NCBI RefSeq assembly: GCF_021030645.1 | Contig: NZ_JACGCJ010000004.1 | Coordinates: forward strand, 1 to 64,000 | Origin: Agrilactobacillus fermenti | GTDB taxonomy: Bacteria; Bacillota; Bacilli; Lactobacillales; Lactobacillaceae | DNA: 64,000 nt | Direction of reading: 5' to 3' | In this document: in pieces, positions 27,358-36,848 of the stretch | Layout of the letters: each line of letters starts with the position of its first letter | Position numbering within the stretch: position 1 is the stretch's first letter | Translations under genes and position numbers: made by a program | Notes under the pieces: model-generated | What the model was told of the DNA's origin: nothing | What the model saw: the letters and a program-made list of their open reading frames with translations, nothing else | Database searches by the model: none

Positions 27358-28716
27358 CTAGTGGAAAATGGCATCTAAAATCAGCGTACCCAGCAAGCCA
27401 GAAATAGAAATCAATGTTTCTAACACTGTCCAAGTCAAAACGGTTTGTTTGATGGTTAAATCAAAATATTCTCTAAACATCCAAAAACCAGCATCATTAA
27501 CGTGAGATAGGGCTAAACTACCAGACCCGATCGCAATGACCATCAAAGCAGGATCAACTCCTGATTGCTGCATCAATGGTAGGACTAACCCAGCTGCCGT
27601 CAATGCTGCCACAGTTGCTGAACCTAGTGCCACTCGCAAAACCACGGCGATCAACCAACCGAGTAGCAGTGGTGATAACGCTGTCCCGGTAAACAAGGTT
27701 TTAACACTATCGCCGACACCGCCATCAATTAAAACTTGTTTCAAAGCACCGCCACCGCCAATAACTAACAGCAACATGGCGATAGATTTCACAGCATCTT
27801 CTAAGGCACCCATAATTTCTTTAGATGGTCGATGACGGCCCCAGCCCATGGTATACATGGCAAAGAGCAGAGAAATCGTCATGGCAACCACTGGACTACC
27901 AACAAAGCTGATAATGCCATCTAACAAACTTGGATTTTTCGGTTTGATCCCCCCATGAACGGTCAATTCATAAATTGTTGTCAAGGCCATAATGACAACT
28001 GGAAATAGTGACGTTAAGACAGACAAGCCAAAGCTCGGCGTTTCATCAAGTTTGAAATCTTTTTGAGGTCCTAAAGCTGTTAAATTACCTCGGCGCTCAA
28101 ACCCATCTGGCACAATTTTACGCGCAAGCTTGGTATACAGGGGTCCAGCGATATAAACCGTCGGAATGGCGATAATAATCCCAAATAATAGCACTTTACC
28201 TGTATTCGCATTCAAACTTGCAGAAATGGCTGTGGGCGCAGGATGTGGTGGTAAGAATCCGTGGGTCACTGACAAGGCAGCAGCCATCGGAATCCCTAAA
28301 TATAAAACTGACACGCCAGCTTCAGAGGCAATCGCAAAGACGATTGGAATCAATAGAACCAAACCAACTTCAAAGAATAATGCGATCCCGATGATAAATG
28401 AAGCCAGTACGATGGCAACTTGCAATCGTTTCTTACCAAATTTCTCAATCAAAGTATGAGCAATCCGATAAGCACCACCTTCATTGGCAACTAAGCGCCC
28501 CAGCATGGCGCCGAAACCAAAGACAATTGATAACTCTCCTAATTGTGCCCCGATCCCGTTTTGAACACTAGTCGCAATTTTATCCAACGGCATCCCTAAG
28601 CCAATACCAATTAAGAAAGCAACGATTACTAAAGATACAAAGGTGTTCATTTTAAATTTAACAATGAGTAATAATAGGATCAGGATCCCAACAATGAGTA
28701 CAACAAAGGGGTTCAT
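27358..28716 (-). CDS. gntP: Gluconate permease, GntP family
   Basis: A 452-residue transporter with 12 or more hydrophobic segments. The conserved block FGFGAMLGRLVANEGGA (about 66-82) and the HGFLPPHPAPTA motif (about 150-161) are signatures of the GntP family of gluconate/H+ symporters. It follows gntK in the same direction after about 24 bases, so the kinase and permease share one transcript starting near 30374. Gluconate is the most likely substrate given that neighbour. Confidence 0.93.
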   Translation of the reverse strand: MNPFVVLIVGILILLLLIVKFKMNTFVSLVIVAFLIGIGLGMPLDKIATSVQNGIGAQLGELSIVFGFGAMLGRLVANEGGAYRIAHTLIEKFGKKRLQVAIVLASFIIGIALFFEVGLVLLIPIVFAIASEAGVSVLYLGIPMAAALSVTHGFLPPHPAPTAISASLNANTGKVLLFGIIIAIPTVYIAGPLYTKLARKIVPDGFERRGNLTALGPQKDFKLDETPSFGLSVLTSLFPVVIMALTTIYELTVHGGIKPKNPSLLDGIISFVGSPVVAMTISLLFAMYTMGWGRHRPSKEIMGALEDAVKSIAMLLLVIGGGGALKQVLIDGGVGDSVKTLFTGTALSPLLLGWLIAVVLRVALGSATVAALTAAGLVLPLMQQSGVDPALMVIAIGSGSLALSHVNDAGFWMFREYFDLTIKQTVLTWTVLETLISISGLLGTLILDAIFH

Positions 28717-28740
28717 ATGCCCTTCCTCCTTATATTAACG

Positions 28741-30306
28741 TCAATCTTGACTCTTGCCATGGATACTATTTTTATCCACATGCGTCCGCTGATAACCAGC
28801 AATGGCTTCATAATTGTCTTTTAAATCTTGACCAACACGAATCCAAATTGGAATCAATTCACGGTAATTTTTGAAATTATCCTCATTAGGCTGATGTGAC
28901 TTGGTCACACCAACCATATCTTTGACAACTGAAAGATCATCAACAATACCCAAACTATACATGGCCATTACCGCCGCACCTAAGCAAGAGCTCTCAAAAC
29001 TTTCCGGAATATTGACTTCTTGTTCAAAAACATCAGCCAACATTTGCCGCCATAATGCCGAGCGAGAGAAGCCGCCAGTTGCTTGAATTTTAGTTGGTGC
29101 ACCAGCAATTCGTTCGATCATCAGCATAACCATATACAAATTATAGACGATACCCTCTAAAGCAGAGCGCACCATATGGGCCCGGGTATGTTGTCGGGTT
29201 AACCCGAAGAACGTGCCTCGGGCATTTGCATCCCAAATTGGCGCCCGTTCGCCACCTAGATAAGGCAAGAAAAGTAACCCATCGGAGCCGGCAGGAATTT
29301 TAGCGGCAATATCCGTTAAAATATCGTAAGCATCAACTTGCATCTGTTCAGCAGTGATTTTTTCAGGGCCAAATAATTGATCACGAACCCATCGGAAAAC
29401 GATACCGCCATTATTTACCGGACCACCTAAAACCCATTTATCTTCAGTTAACGCATAACAGAATAAGCGCCCCTGATCATCAACCATTGGCTTATCGACG
29501 ACAGTCCGGACAGCACCACTTGTACCGATGGTCACCGCTAATACACCGGGATCGATAGCATTGACGCCTAAATTAGACAAAGTCCCATCACTGGCGCCCA
29601 AAATAAAGGGCACATCAGCTTCAATACCCATATATTCGGCATAACTCTTATTTAAACCACGCATTTGTGCCGTTGTTGAAACCAAACGTGGTAATTGAGC
29701 TTTTGTCACGCCAGCTGTAGCTAGCGCCTGTTCGTCCCAATCCATCTTGAAAATATTAAATAAACCGGTTGCCGAAGCCAAAGAATAATCCATCACATAT
29801 TCGCCAAAGAGCCGGTAGAAAATATAATCCTTAATGCCGATAAATTTTTGGGTCTTATCAAATAGATCCTTATGTTCCGTCCGCAACCAAATCAATTTAG
29901 ATAGCGGGGCCATCGGATGAATCGGTGTCCCTGTCTTAGCATAAATCTCTTGACCCACACCACTGGCTAATAATTGTTTACTGTATTTTTCAGCACGGTT
30001 ATCAGCCCAGGTAATGACCCGTGTTAGTGGTTGATTATCCTTATCCATCAAGATCACACTGTGCATGGCTGCTGAAAAACTAACACCTTTCAACTCTCCA
30101 GCTTTCACACCCGCTTTACGCACAACTTGCTGAATCGTTTGAATCACAGCATCGAAAATCTCATTAGGATCTTCCTCAGCCATATCAGGTGTTTCTTGAT
30201 AAAGTGGATAAGTGACATTGGCATATCCTTTAACTGTCCCCTTCAAGTCATAAATCACAGCTTTGGTACTCGTTGTACCAATATCTACACCAATTACATA
30301 ATCCAT
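28741..30306 (-). CDS. gntK: Gluconate kinase, FGGY family
   Basis: A 521-residue sugar kinase beginning DYVIGVDIGTTSTKAV, the ATP-binding signature of the FGGY family. A second ATP loop (TGGFSRSALWRQMLADV) and the GERAPIWD motif support the gluconokinase/xylulokinase branch. Pairing with gntP favours gluconate; the product 6-phosphogluconate enters the pentose phosphate pathway. A TAGGAG site precedes the ATG. No GntR repressor or 6-phosphogluconate dehydrogenase gene is in the window. Confidence 0.92.
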   Translation of the reverse strand: MDYVIGVDIGTTSTKAVIYDLKGTVKGYANVTYPLYQETPDMAEEDPNEIFDAVIQTIQQVVRKAGVKAGELKGVSFSAAMHSVILMDKDNQPLTRVITWADNRAEKYSKQLLASGVGQEIYAKTGTPIHPMAPLSKLIWLRTEHKDLFDKTQKFIGIKDYIFYRLFGEYVMDYSLASATGLFNIFKMDWDEQALATAGVTKAQLPRLVSTTAQMRGLNKSYAEYMGIEADVPFILGASDGTLSNLGVNAIDPGVLAVTIGTSGAVRTVVDKPMVDDQGRLFCYALTEDKWVLGGPVNNGGIVFRWVRDQLFGPEKITAEQMQVDAYDILTDIAAKIPAGSDGLLFLPYLGGERAPIWDANARGTFFGLTRQHTRAHMVRSALEGIVYNLYMVMLMIERIAGAPTKIQATGGFSRSALWRQMLADVFEQEVNIPESFESSCLGAAVMAMYSLGIVDDLSVVKDMVGVTKSHQPNEDNFKNYRELIPIWIRVGQDLKDNYEAIAGYQRTHVDKNSIHGKSQD

Positions 30307-30340
30307 AATAAAAAACTCCTAATCTATTTTTTGATTCGGC

Positions 30341-30386
30341 GAAAGCGTTTTACACATAAAGAAAACGATTACGCAAAAAGACTATA
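30341..30386 (-). promoter_or_regulatory. gntKP promoter with two cre-like CcpA sites
   Basis: An extended -10 (TGTTATAGT, box 30381-30386) drives the minus strand. A cre-like site CGTAATCGTTTTCT at 30360-30373 (12 of 14 consensus positions) covers the expected start of transcription, and a second weaker site lies at about 30341-30354. This placement predicts carbon catabolite repression by CcpA. A dedicated LacI-type regulator would bind a similar sequence and cannot be excluded. Confidence 0.6.
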
Positions 30387-30471
30387 ACACATTCCACCAC
30401 AAAAATGTTAGATTTTTGCTTCTGTGGACTAATCCATTTTACATAATCGTCCGTACCATTTATGATTATAT

Positions 30472-30837
30472 TTATAAACCAAGTTTTTCTTTAATTAATT
30501 CCGCTAAAATAACCGCTTGGTTGTGGGTTTCATCTTTCGCGCCGTACAGTAAAATCACATTTTCAGTAGCTAAATGTGTTTTGACCAATTCTAAGAAGTC
30601 AGCTAGATCGGGGTTACTGTTCAACTCTGTCAAATACTTTGTCTTGAATTCCGCAAATTTCTCAGGATCATGATTGAACCACTTGCGCAATTCAGTTGAC
30701 GGGCCAATATTTTTATACCATTCATCTAAATGCGCGTTGATCTTAGAAATACCTCGGGGCCACAAACGATCTACTAAAATACGATAACCGTTTAAATCGG
30801 CAGGTTTCGTATAAATTCTTTCTAATTTTAATACCAT
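30472..30837 (-). CDS. DUF488 family protein (YeaO-like)
   Basis: A 121-residue soluble protein. The pattern RILVDRLWPRGISK near the start, then DEWYKNIGPSTELRKWF and LLYGAKD, is the DUF488/YeaO signature. Function is unproven. I chose the ATG at 30837, eight bases after GAGG; GTG 30846 and ATG 30843 are in frame just upstream. It is divergent from the DNA glycosylase gene. Confidence 0.82.
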   Translation of the reverse strand: MVLKLERIYTKPADLNGYRILVDRLWPRGISKINAHLDEWYKNIGPSTELRKWFNHDPEKFAEFKTKYLTELNSNPDLADFLELVKTHLATENVILLYGAKDETHNQAVILAELIKEKLGL

Positions 30838-30896
30838 TTCCATCACCTCATCTATTATGATAGTATTAATGAGATTTTTTCTAAAGGAGTTTGCGC

Positions 30897-31535
30897 ATGT
30901 CAGTTCAACAATTGATTGATTTTTTTGACCATCGCCCCACTGAGTTAATCGCTCAAGATTTACTCGGTAAGACTTTACTATATCACGGGCCCAAAGGTAC
31001 GGTTGGCGGCTTGATCGTCGAAACAGAGGCTTATTTGGGACAACAAGATACGGCAGCTCATGCTTATCAAGGCCATCGTTCTAAAGCCAATGAACCACTT
31101 TATGGCCCACCGGGTACAATTTATATTTATCAACGTCATAGCCAATACTGCTTTGACATTGCCGCTCAAGCCAAAGATATTCCCCAAGGTATTTTAATTC
31201 GGGGACTTGAACCTACAATTGGTTTGGCTATCATGCAGCAGAACCGGCAGCGTCCTAATTTTTATGAAATTACTAACGGCCCCGGTAAGTTAATGCAAGC
31301 TTTGGGGATTCAAAGTACTGATATGAATAATTTACAGATGGATCATGCCCCCTTAACAATCGATCTGACAACTTTCAAGACACCCAAGACTATTGAAAAC
31401 AGCGCCCGTATCGGCGTTCGTAAAAATGGTGCTTGGGTAGATAAACCGCTACGTTTTTTTGTTGCTGGCAATCCTTATGTTTCTAAAATTCGCAAACGTG
31501 AGATGCAGTTAGAAACTCGAGGTTGGCAATATTAG
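30897..31535 (+). CDS. 3-methyladenine DNA glycosylase (AAG/MPG family)
   Basis: A 212-residue base-excision repair enzyme that removes alkylated purines. Family signatures visible are LLGKTL, VETEAYLG with the catalytic-site Glu, DTAAHAYQG and ARIGVRK near the C-terminus. The ATG at 30897 follows AAGGAG; two in-frame codons upstream are not needed. A GrpB-family gene follows after 22 bases. Confidence 0.92.
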   Translation: MSVQQLIDFFDHRPTELIAQDLLGKTLLYHGPKGTVGGLIVETEAYLGQQDTAAHAYQGHRSKANEPLYGPPGTIYIYQRHSQYCFDIAAQAKDIPQGILIRGLEPTIGLAIMQQNRQRPNFYEITNGPGKLMQALGIQSTDMNNLQMDHAPLTIDLTTFKTPKTIENSARIGVRKNGAWVDKPLRFFVAGNPYVSKIRKREMQLETRGWQY

Positions 31536-31557
31536 TTCATATAAGGGAGATGTCCCA

Positions 31558-32109
31558 ATGACCAAGAAATTATCAGAAATGGGTTTAACTGAATTGTGGC
31601 ACCTGTTTCCCATTCAACTTGTCGCACATCAATCGGTTTGGCAGCAGTGGTACCAAGACGAAGCCACACAGTTAAAGCAAATCATACCTAGTAGCCTGCA
31701 AATCCAATTGAATCATATTGGCAGTACGGCCATTCCGAATATTTGGGCCAAGCCAATTATTGATATTTTAGTTGAAATGCCCCAATCAGATGGATTACAG
31801 CAAATCAAAGCATTGCTTGTGGCTAAGGGCTATCTATGTATGGCGGCAAATGATCAACGCATCGACCTAAACAAGGGCTATACCACGCAAGGCTTTGCCC
31901 CTCGTGTATTTCATATTCATCTACGTGTTTTAGGTGATCACGATGAAATCTATTTTAGAGATTACCTGCTGGCACACCCAGAAATTGCCAAAGCTTATGA
32001 ACAATTAAAATTGCGTCTATGGCATGACTATCAATTTAACCGTGATGCTTATACTCAAAGTAAAACTAAATTTATTACGAAATATAAAAAACTAGCGAAG
32101 GCAAAGTAG
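31558..32109 (+). CDS. GrpB family protein (UPF0157, nucleotidyltransferase fold)
   Basis: A 183-residue protein with the GrpB signature: LNHIGSTAIPNIWAKPIIDI (the GS and DxD-like positions of a nucleotidyltransferase core) and HIHLRV. Biochemical function is undefined. It has a GGGAG site and follows the glycosylase gene in the same direction, so it is likely co-transcribed. The truncated IS and repeat segment start right after its stop codon. Confidence 0.88.
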   Translation: MTKKLSEMGLTELWHLFPIQLVAHQSVWQQWYQDEATQLKQIIPSSLQIQLNHIGSTAIPNIWAKPIIDILVEMPQSDGLQQIKALLVAKGYLCMAANDQRIDLNKGYTTQGFAPRVFHIHLRVLGDHDEIYFRDYLLAHPEIAKAYEQLKLRLWHDYQFNRDAYTQSKTKFITKYKKLAKAK

Positions 32110-32123
32110 ACGTCTTAAGATAA

Positions 32124-32229
32124 ACACGTTTAAGATTTAATCGTTCGCGAAATAATCGGGAGAGTGTGACAAAAGGCGCCCAGCGCTTGAGCACCAACAA
32201 GAATTACGAAAAATAGTGGACTTGCCATT
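32124..32229 (+). repeat. Intergenic repeat family, partial copy D
   Basis: 32124-32158 matches the tail of the repeat (ACACGTTTAAGAT-TAATCGTTCG) and 32160-32229 its head (GAGAGTGTGACAAAAGGCG ... CTTGCCATT). The copy stops where transposase sequence begins, so the two are fused. The tail-then-head order also occurs at 37257-37340. Confidence 0.7.
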
Positions 32230-32496
32230 CAACCATTTAGTCGGAATATTCTCTTGAGCCATAGCCTCTATCTTACGGCCAGAAAAGTTTTGTCTGGTAT
32301 AGGCAAATAAGATGACTTTTAAAAGCATTGCTGGATTATAAGCCGGGCGGCCAGAGGTCATGGCCTTTTCGTAAATTAATTTATCGGGGATCGAATCGAC
32401 AAAATGACTAATGGCAACGGCAACGTGGTTTGATGGGATATTGATCTCCAAAGGGATTGATAAACGCAACTGATTATTGTTATAATTTTGATACAC
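32137..32496 (-). pseudogene. Truncated IS1182-type transposase, N-terminal fragment
   Basis: About 95 residues match the start of IS1182-group DDE transposases (PSNHVAVAISHFVDSIP, then SGRPAYNPAMLLKVILFAYT and FSGRKIEAMAQENI). The catalytic core is missing. After KWLNG the frame runs into repeat-family DNA and ends 30 codons later. The start has its own AGGAGG-like site (32504-32510) and intact IS end, so only the 3' part was lost. Confidence 0.85.
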
Positions 32497-32522
32497 GACA
32501 GTGTCCTCCTTTTCTTTCTAGA

Positions 32523-32649
32523 GTTTTGTCGCTTATAGAATAACATTGGAAGGCACTTCGTGCCTACATAAAAGCAAAAAATTCCTTGAGATCAGATCTC
32601 AAGGAATTTTTTACTTTAGGCTGTATAAAAAGACTTATGTCCCAGCCTC
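32523..32649 (-). mobile_element. IS end, second copy
   Basis: Identical over 127 bases to the segment at 1-127 and in the same orientation. It includes the palindromic terminator at 32580-32608 and ends with CCCAGCCTC next to the stop of the racemase gene. It is the upstream end of the truncated IS at 32137. Confidence 0.85.
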
Positions 32650-32673
32650 ATTTTTAGTTTAAACGTGAACTAG

Positions 32674-33396
32674 TTAATCTTGACTATATTTGTGACGCAT
32701 TTGCAGCGCCATTTCAATACTTTTATCCACCAAAATACTTTGAGGATCAATCACAGGGTAATCGTGATCTGGCGCCAATTCTTGCGCTAAAGAAAGTTCT
32801 GTACACCCTAAAATCACGACACCACAGCCAAGTTTATTGACCATGTCGTCTAAAATTTCATGATACAATTTACCGTCCACATAATTTTGACCTTTGATAT
32901 CATCATAAATCAGATGATTGACCTTTGCCTGTACGGCATCACCGCCAAGCATCACACTACGGCCAGCTTTTTGAATTTCATCGCGATAGATTCCATCGGC
33001 AATCGTCCCTTCAGTGGCAATCAAACCTGCTGACTGCAAATTGGGATATTGCTGGACCATTTTAGCTACAGCTAAACGCGGCATATGCAAAATCGGAATC
33101 TTCGTTTGTGCTTGTAATTCATCATAAAAGTAATGTGCGGTATTACAAGCCATTACAAAAAACTCAGGCCCTAATTGACTTTGCTGTTTGATATCTTCTA
33201 AAAGATCAGGATAAAAACTTGGTTGACTGTGATCCAAAATATAAGTTGTTCGGTCAGGCACAGTCGCATGATTCACCAAAATATAATTTAAATAATCTTG
33301 GTCTTTATGCGCAGGTGTACGCTTATTTAATAAACGAATATAGCTTTCAGTGGCAGCAGTACCCATACCACCTAAAACAGTAAAAAATTGTTGCAT
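32674..33396 (-). CDS. Aspartate/glutamate racemase family protein
   Basis: A 240-residue cofactor-independent racemase. The two catalytic cysteines are Cys84 (MACNTAH) and Cys198 (LGCTELSL). It begins with the LGGMGTAATE loop typical of aspartate racemases (RacD/YgeA), so D-aspartate production is more likely than the essential MurI reaction; D-Asp is the usual cross-bridge residue in lactobacilli. It lies 24 bases downstream of murE in the same direction, which supports a peptidoglycan role. Confidence 0.88.
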   Translation of the reverse strand: MQQFFTVLGGMGTAATESYIRLLNKRTPAHKDQDYLNYILVNHATVPDRTTYILDHSQPSFYPDLLEDIKQQSQLGPEFFVMACNTAHYFYDELQAQTKIPILHMPRLAVAKMVQQYPNLQSAGLIATEGTIADGIYRDEIQKAGRSVMLGGDAVQAKVNHLIYDDIKGQNYVDGKLYHEILDDMVNKLGCGVVILGCTELSLAQELAPDHDYPVIDPQSILVDKSIEMALQMRHKYSQD

Positions 33397-33420
33397 TTTT
33401 TCACTCCAACTATCTAAAAA

Positions 33421-34962
33421 TCAAAGTTCAGCTACAACTTGCTTAGCCACAACCAGGTCAGTTGGGTAAGGCGTGTCGACGCCTCGAACCTTTTGATATG
33501 GATCAGCACCCTTACCCGCCAAAACAACGATATCTCCTGGTTGACTCATTGTGATTGCAGCTTTAATAGCGGCTTTACGATCTAAAATAATTTTAACGTT
33601 AACCTTATTATGATCGATCGTCTGATCGATTTGTGCCACAATGCTCTGTGGATTTTCAAAGCCAGGATCATCTGTTGTTAAGAAAGCTTGCTGGGCATAT
33701 TCAGTCAAAACCTTGGCAAAACCCGGTCGCCTCGAAACACCCTTGTCACCCGGGCTCCCGACAACAACAATTAGTTTAGGATCATTATATTCTTTCTTAA
33801 GAAAACTAAGTAAAGCCTTCATACTAGCATAATTGTGGGCATAGTCCACATAGACTTGACCATGACCTGGTACTTTCAATGACTCCATCCGCCCGGGAAT
33901 ACGAACATTGGCAATACCCTTTTGTGTTTCCTCAGTATCAGCGCCAGCAAAAGCGGCAGCGATAATGGCTGCTGTGGCGTTGCTTTCATTGAAATCACCA
34001 ATCAAGCTTAGCTGGTAAGCCCCACTAACACCAAGCGCTTGAGCTTTTGGTGTCACAGGTGTGAAATTGAATCGACTCGTTGCTAAGTCAGCCTCTTTGC
34101 TTTCAAATCGGAAATCAATGTCAATATCTTTAGGAGCTTGAAAATCAGCACCAGCATATAAATAGATACTGTCCGGATTTGTTGTCGTTTTAGCTGCTGC
34201 ATAAACTTCATCAAAGTGATCTGTTTCCGCATTGATGACACATTTACGTGAATTAACTAATAACTGCAACTTACAATGTAGATAATTATCGAAATTTGGA
34301 TGTTCATTTGGTCCAATATGATCTGGTGTGATATTCAAGAAGAAACCAACATCATAGGTCAACCCAAAGACACGATTGCGTAAATAGGCTTGGGAAGAAA
34401 CTTCCATAATCAAATGAGTCATACCATTATCCACAGCAGCACGCATATCATGGAAAAGATCTAAAGACTCAGGTGTCGTCAAATCAGATTTAAACCGTTG
34501 CTCAGGCTTAGGGCCTAATATCCGATCAATCGTTGAAAACAAGGCCGTTTGCTTATTGGTTGTAATATCCAAAATACCCTTCGTAAAATAAGCTGAAGTC
34601 GTTTTACCCTTTGTTCCCGTATAGGCAATTACAAATAGATCATCTTGAGGATAGTCAAAATAGGCCGCCGATAATAAAGCCATCGCTTTTTGAATATTTG
34701 TAACAATAAAAGCATTCATGCCTTTACCTTCAGGGTAAGGCTGTTCAGCAACGTACGTGATGGCACCATTATCTTTTGCCATGGTCAAATAAATTGGCCG
34801 AAAGTTGTCCCCCTTACAAAAGAAAAGGGCATCTTTTTTGACCTTGCGTGAATCATAAGTGATATCGACCATTTTGGCATCTAGATCACCTTGAATCGCG
34901 CTACTTTTTAATAAATGGTGTTCTTTAAGAATCAACATACATGCATAAAGTGATAAAGACAC
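33421..34962 (-). CDS. murE: UDP-N-acetylmuramoyl-tripeptide synthetase, probably L-lysine type
   Basis: A 513-residue Mur ligase that adds the third amino acid of the peptidoglycan stem in the cytoplasm. The ATP loop is GTKGKTT (116-122). The substrate-selecting motif reads DDPGFENP (about residue 430) instead of DNPR, which argues against diaminopimelate and for L-lysine. The racemase gene follows directly. The start region MSLSLYACMLILKEHHLL is typical for lactobacillar MurE. Confidence 0.9.
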   Translation of the reverse strand: MSLSLYACMLILKEHHLLKSSAIQGDLDAKMVDITYDSRKVKKDALFFCKGDNFRPIYLTMAKDNGAITYVAEQPYPEGKGMNAFIVTNIQKAMALLSAAYFDYPQDDLFVIAYTGTKGKTTSAYFTKGILDITTNKQTALFSTIDRILGPKPEQRFKSDLTTPESLDLFHDMRAAVDNGMTHLIMEVSSQAYLRNRVFGLTYDVGFFLNITPDHIGPNEHPNFDNYLHCKLQLLVNSRKCVINAETDHFDEVYAAAKTTTNPDSIYLYAGADFQAPKDIDIDFRFESKEADLATSRFNFTPVTPKAQALGVSGAYQLSLIGDFNESNATAAIIAAAFAGADTEETQKGIANVRIPGRMESLKVPGHGQVYVDYAHNYASMKALLSFLKKEYNDPKLIVVVGSPGDKGVSRRPGFAKVLTEYAQQAFLTTDDPGFENPQSIVAQIDQTIDHNKVNVKIILDRKAAIKAAITMSQPGDIVVLAGKGADPYQKVRGVDTPYPTDLVVAKQVVAEL

Positions 34963-35010
34963 AATAGCACCCTCTCAATCAAAATCATTAAACTACATTA
35001 TAGCATACTC

Positions 35011-36831
35011 CTAGTCCAAAATTCGAAAATCATATGCTTGTAACTGTAACCCTGCTAACTTTGCTTGAGCGATTGTTTGTAACTTTTTGGGTAAGCCGAC
35101 TGAATTTAGGAGTTGCGGTTTTAAAACCCCCTGATTGGGCGTTGGATTGACCACACAAAGTCGATATTGCCCATCAATTGAGTTCGTCCGGAAAAAACCG
35201 AATGCTGAACCACACGAAAAGGCGTAAAAATCAGCATCATTATGAAATAAAGGATCATTGTGCCGCAACTGCAATAAATCTTGAACCCAAGTCTTAATTT
35301 CCAAATCTTCATGCTGCCAAGGATAAAACCGACGATTATCTGGATCAACATCACCAGTCAGACCCGCTTCATCGCCATAGTACAAACAAGGCACACCAGG
35401 CAGTGTATAAAACAATTGGAAAACTTGATGTAATTTAGCCTTATCAGCACCAACGGCGGTCAGCACGCGTTGCGTATCATGCGACCCAATATTATTAAAG
35501 TTATGAAAAAAGACGGTACGGGGATAATTTTCTTTAAGCGTCATGATGCGAGTCACAAATTCGGCTGCTGAAAGTTGTTGGTTGACTAACTGTAACAACA
35601 AAGTTCGCAGTGGATAGTTCATCACTGCCTGTAACGCCCCACCTTCGATATAATGGCGCCGATGATCATAGCTGACTTTATTGCTGGCATCTTCCCAAAC
35701 TTCACCGATCAATACATGCTGCTGTGGTTGATGCCGTTCTAACTGCTGCCGAATTTTCCGGATAAAGTCATCACTTAATTCATCAGCAACATCTAACCGC
35801 CAGCCGTCAACGCCTTTATTCGTCCAATAACCGATCACACTTTGATCCCCATCAGCAATAAATTTTTGAAAACTCTGGGAATCCTTATTGATAGCCGGTA
35901 GGTCTTTGACGCCCCACCAACTCTCATAGTCATCTGGATAATGTTTGAATGTAAACCAATCATAGTAAGAACTCGACTGAGCATTTGCCGCACCAATCGT
36001 CTCATACGTATGGTAAAGATTGAAGTAGCGACTATCGGCACCAACATGGTTGAAAACACCGTCCAAAATCACATGCATATCCAAAGCGTGTACTGCATTT
36101 AAAAAGTGCTCAAAATCAGCTAACGTTCCTAGAACCTCATCGATCTTAAAATAATCACCGGTGTCGTAGCGATGATTGCTTCGAGCTTGAAAAATCGGGC
36201 TTAAATACAGTGCTGTAATACCCATTGCCTTTAAATTAGTGAGTTGTGATTCAATACCCTTCAAATTACCCCCATAAAAATCCCAGCGCACGATCTCACC
36301 AGCTTTGTTCTTAATGTACATGGGCAGATCAGTCTGCCGACCATAAATAAAACTGTTGGCTTTTGGGGCATTCACGTGTTGATCAACATTGCCATTTTTA
36401 AAGCGATCCACAAAGATATGATAAAAAGTGGCGTCTTGATACCAATCAGGTACCTGATCAACCGTATTGACCACTGTCAATTGATACATCTGGACTTCTT
36501 CTCGGGAATGGTAAGTGACGCCTAGGCCGCCATAACCACCATCTTGACAACCGTAGTAAATATCTGTATCCAACAATTCAATCATAAAGAAATAAAAATA
36601 TAACCCGCCCGTTTCGGGTATAAACTGGCCATTGTAAATATTTTCTATTGTCTGAGTCATTGGTATAACCGCTTTAGGCCCTGACCAATGCTCATCCTGG
36701 TAAACGACTAATGCTACCTGTTTGATATTTTCAATCTCACTAATATGAATCTGGAAGGTGACAGTTTTATCAGGTTCAACTGCCCCAAACGGCGCTTTAT
36801 CAGTCGTTAAAAAAGAATTATATTCGATCAC
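35011..36831 (-). CDS. GH13 neopullulanase/maltogenic amylase-type glycosidase
   Basis: A 606-residue enzyme without signal peptide. An N-terminal beta domain (about 1-125, CBM34-like) is followed by the GH13 barrel. Visible regions are DGVFNHVG, GWRLDVADE (nucleophile Asp), LIGEVWED (acid Glu) and NIGSHDTQR (third Asp). This architecture fits the GH13_20 group that cleaves maltodextrins, cyclodextrins or pullulan inside the cell. Last gene of the glycogen cluster, it probably trims glycogen-derived oligosaccharides. Confidence 0.9.
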   Translation of the reverse strand: MIEYNSFLTTDKAPFGAVEPDKTVTFQIHISEIENIKQVALVVYQDEHWSGPKAVIPMTQTIENIYNGQFIPETGGLYFYFFMIELLDTDIYYGCQDGGYGGLGVTYHSREEVQMYQLTVVNTVDQVPDWYQDATFYHIFVDRFKNGNVDQHVNAPKANSFIYGRQTDLPMYIKNKAGEIVRWDFYGGNLKGIESQLTNLKAMGITALYLSPIFQARSNHRYDTGDYFKIDEVLGTLADFEHFLNAVHALDMHVILDGVFNHVGADSRYFNLYHTYETIGAANAQSSSYYDWFTFKHYPDDYESWWGVKDLPAINKDSQSFQKFIADGDQSVIGYWTNKGVDGWRLDVADELSDDFIRKIRQQLERHQPQQHVLIGEVWEDASNKVSYDHRRHYIEGGALQAVMNYPLRTLLLQLVNQQLSAAEFVTRIMTLKENYPRTVFFHNFNNIGSHDTQRVLTAVGADKAKLHQVFQLFYTLPGVPCLYYGDEAGLTGDVDPDNRRFYPWQHEDLEIKTWVQDLLQLRHNDPLFHNDADFYAFSCGSAFGFFRTNSIDGQYRLCVVNPTPNQGVLKPQLLNSVGLPKKLQTIAQAKLAGLQLQAYDFRILD

Positions 36832-36848
36832 AAGCCTGCCTCCAAAAT

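Noticed and set aside
32523-32649. CRISPR-like or regulatory RNA interpretation of the duplicated hairpins
   Set aside because: Only two copies exist, each attached to IS sequence, with no regular spacers.
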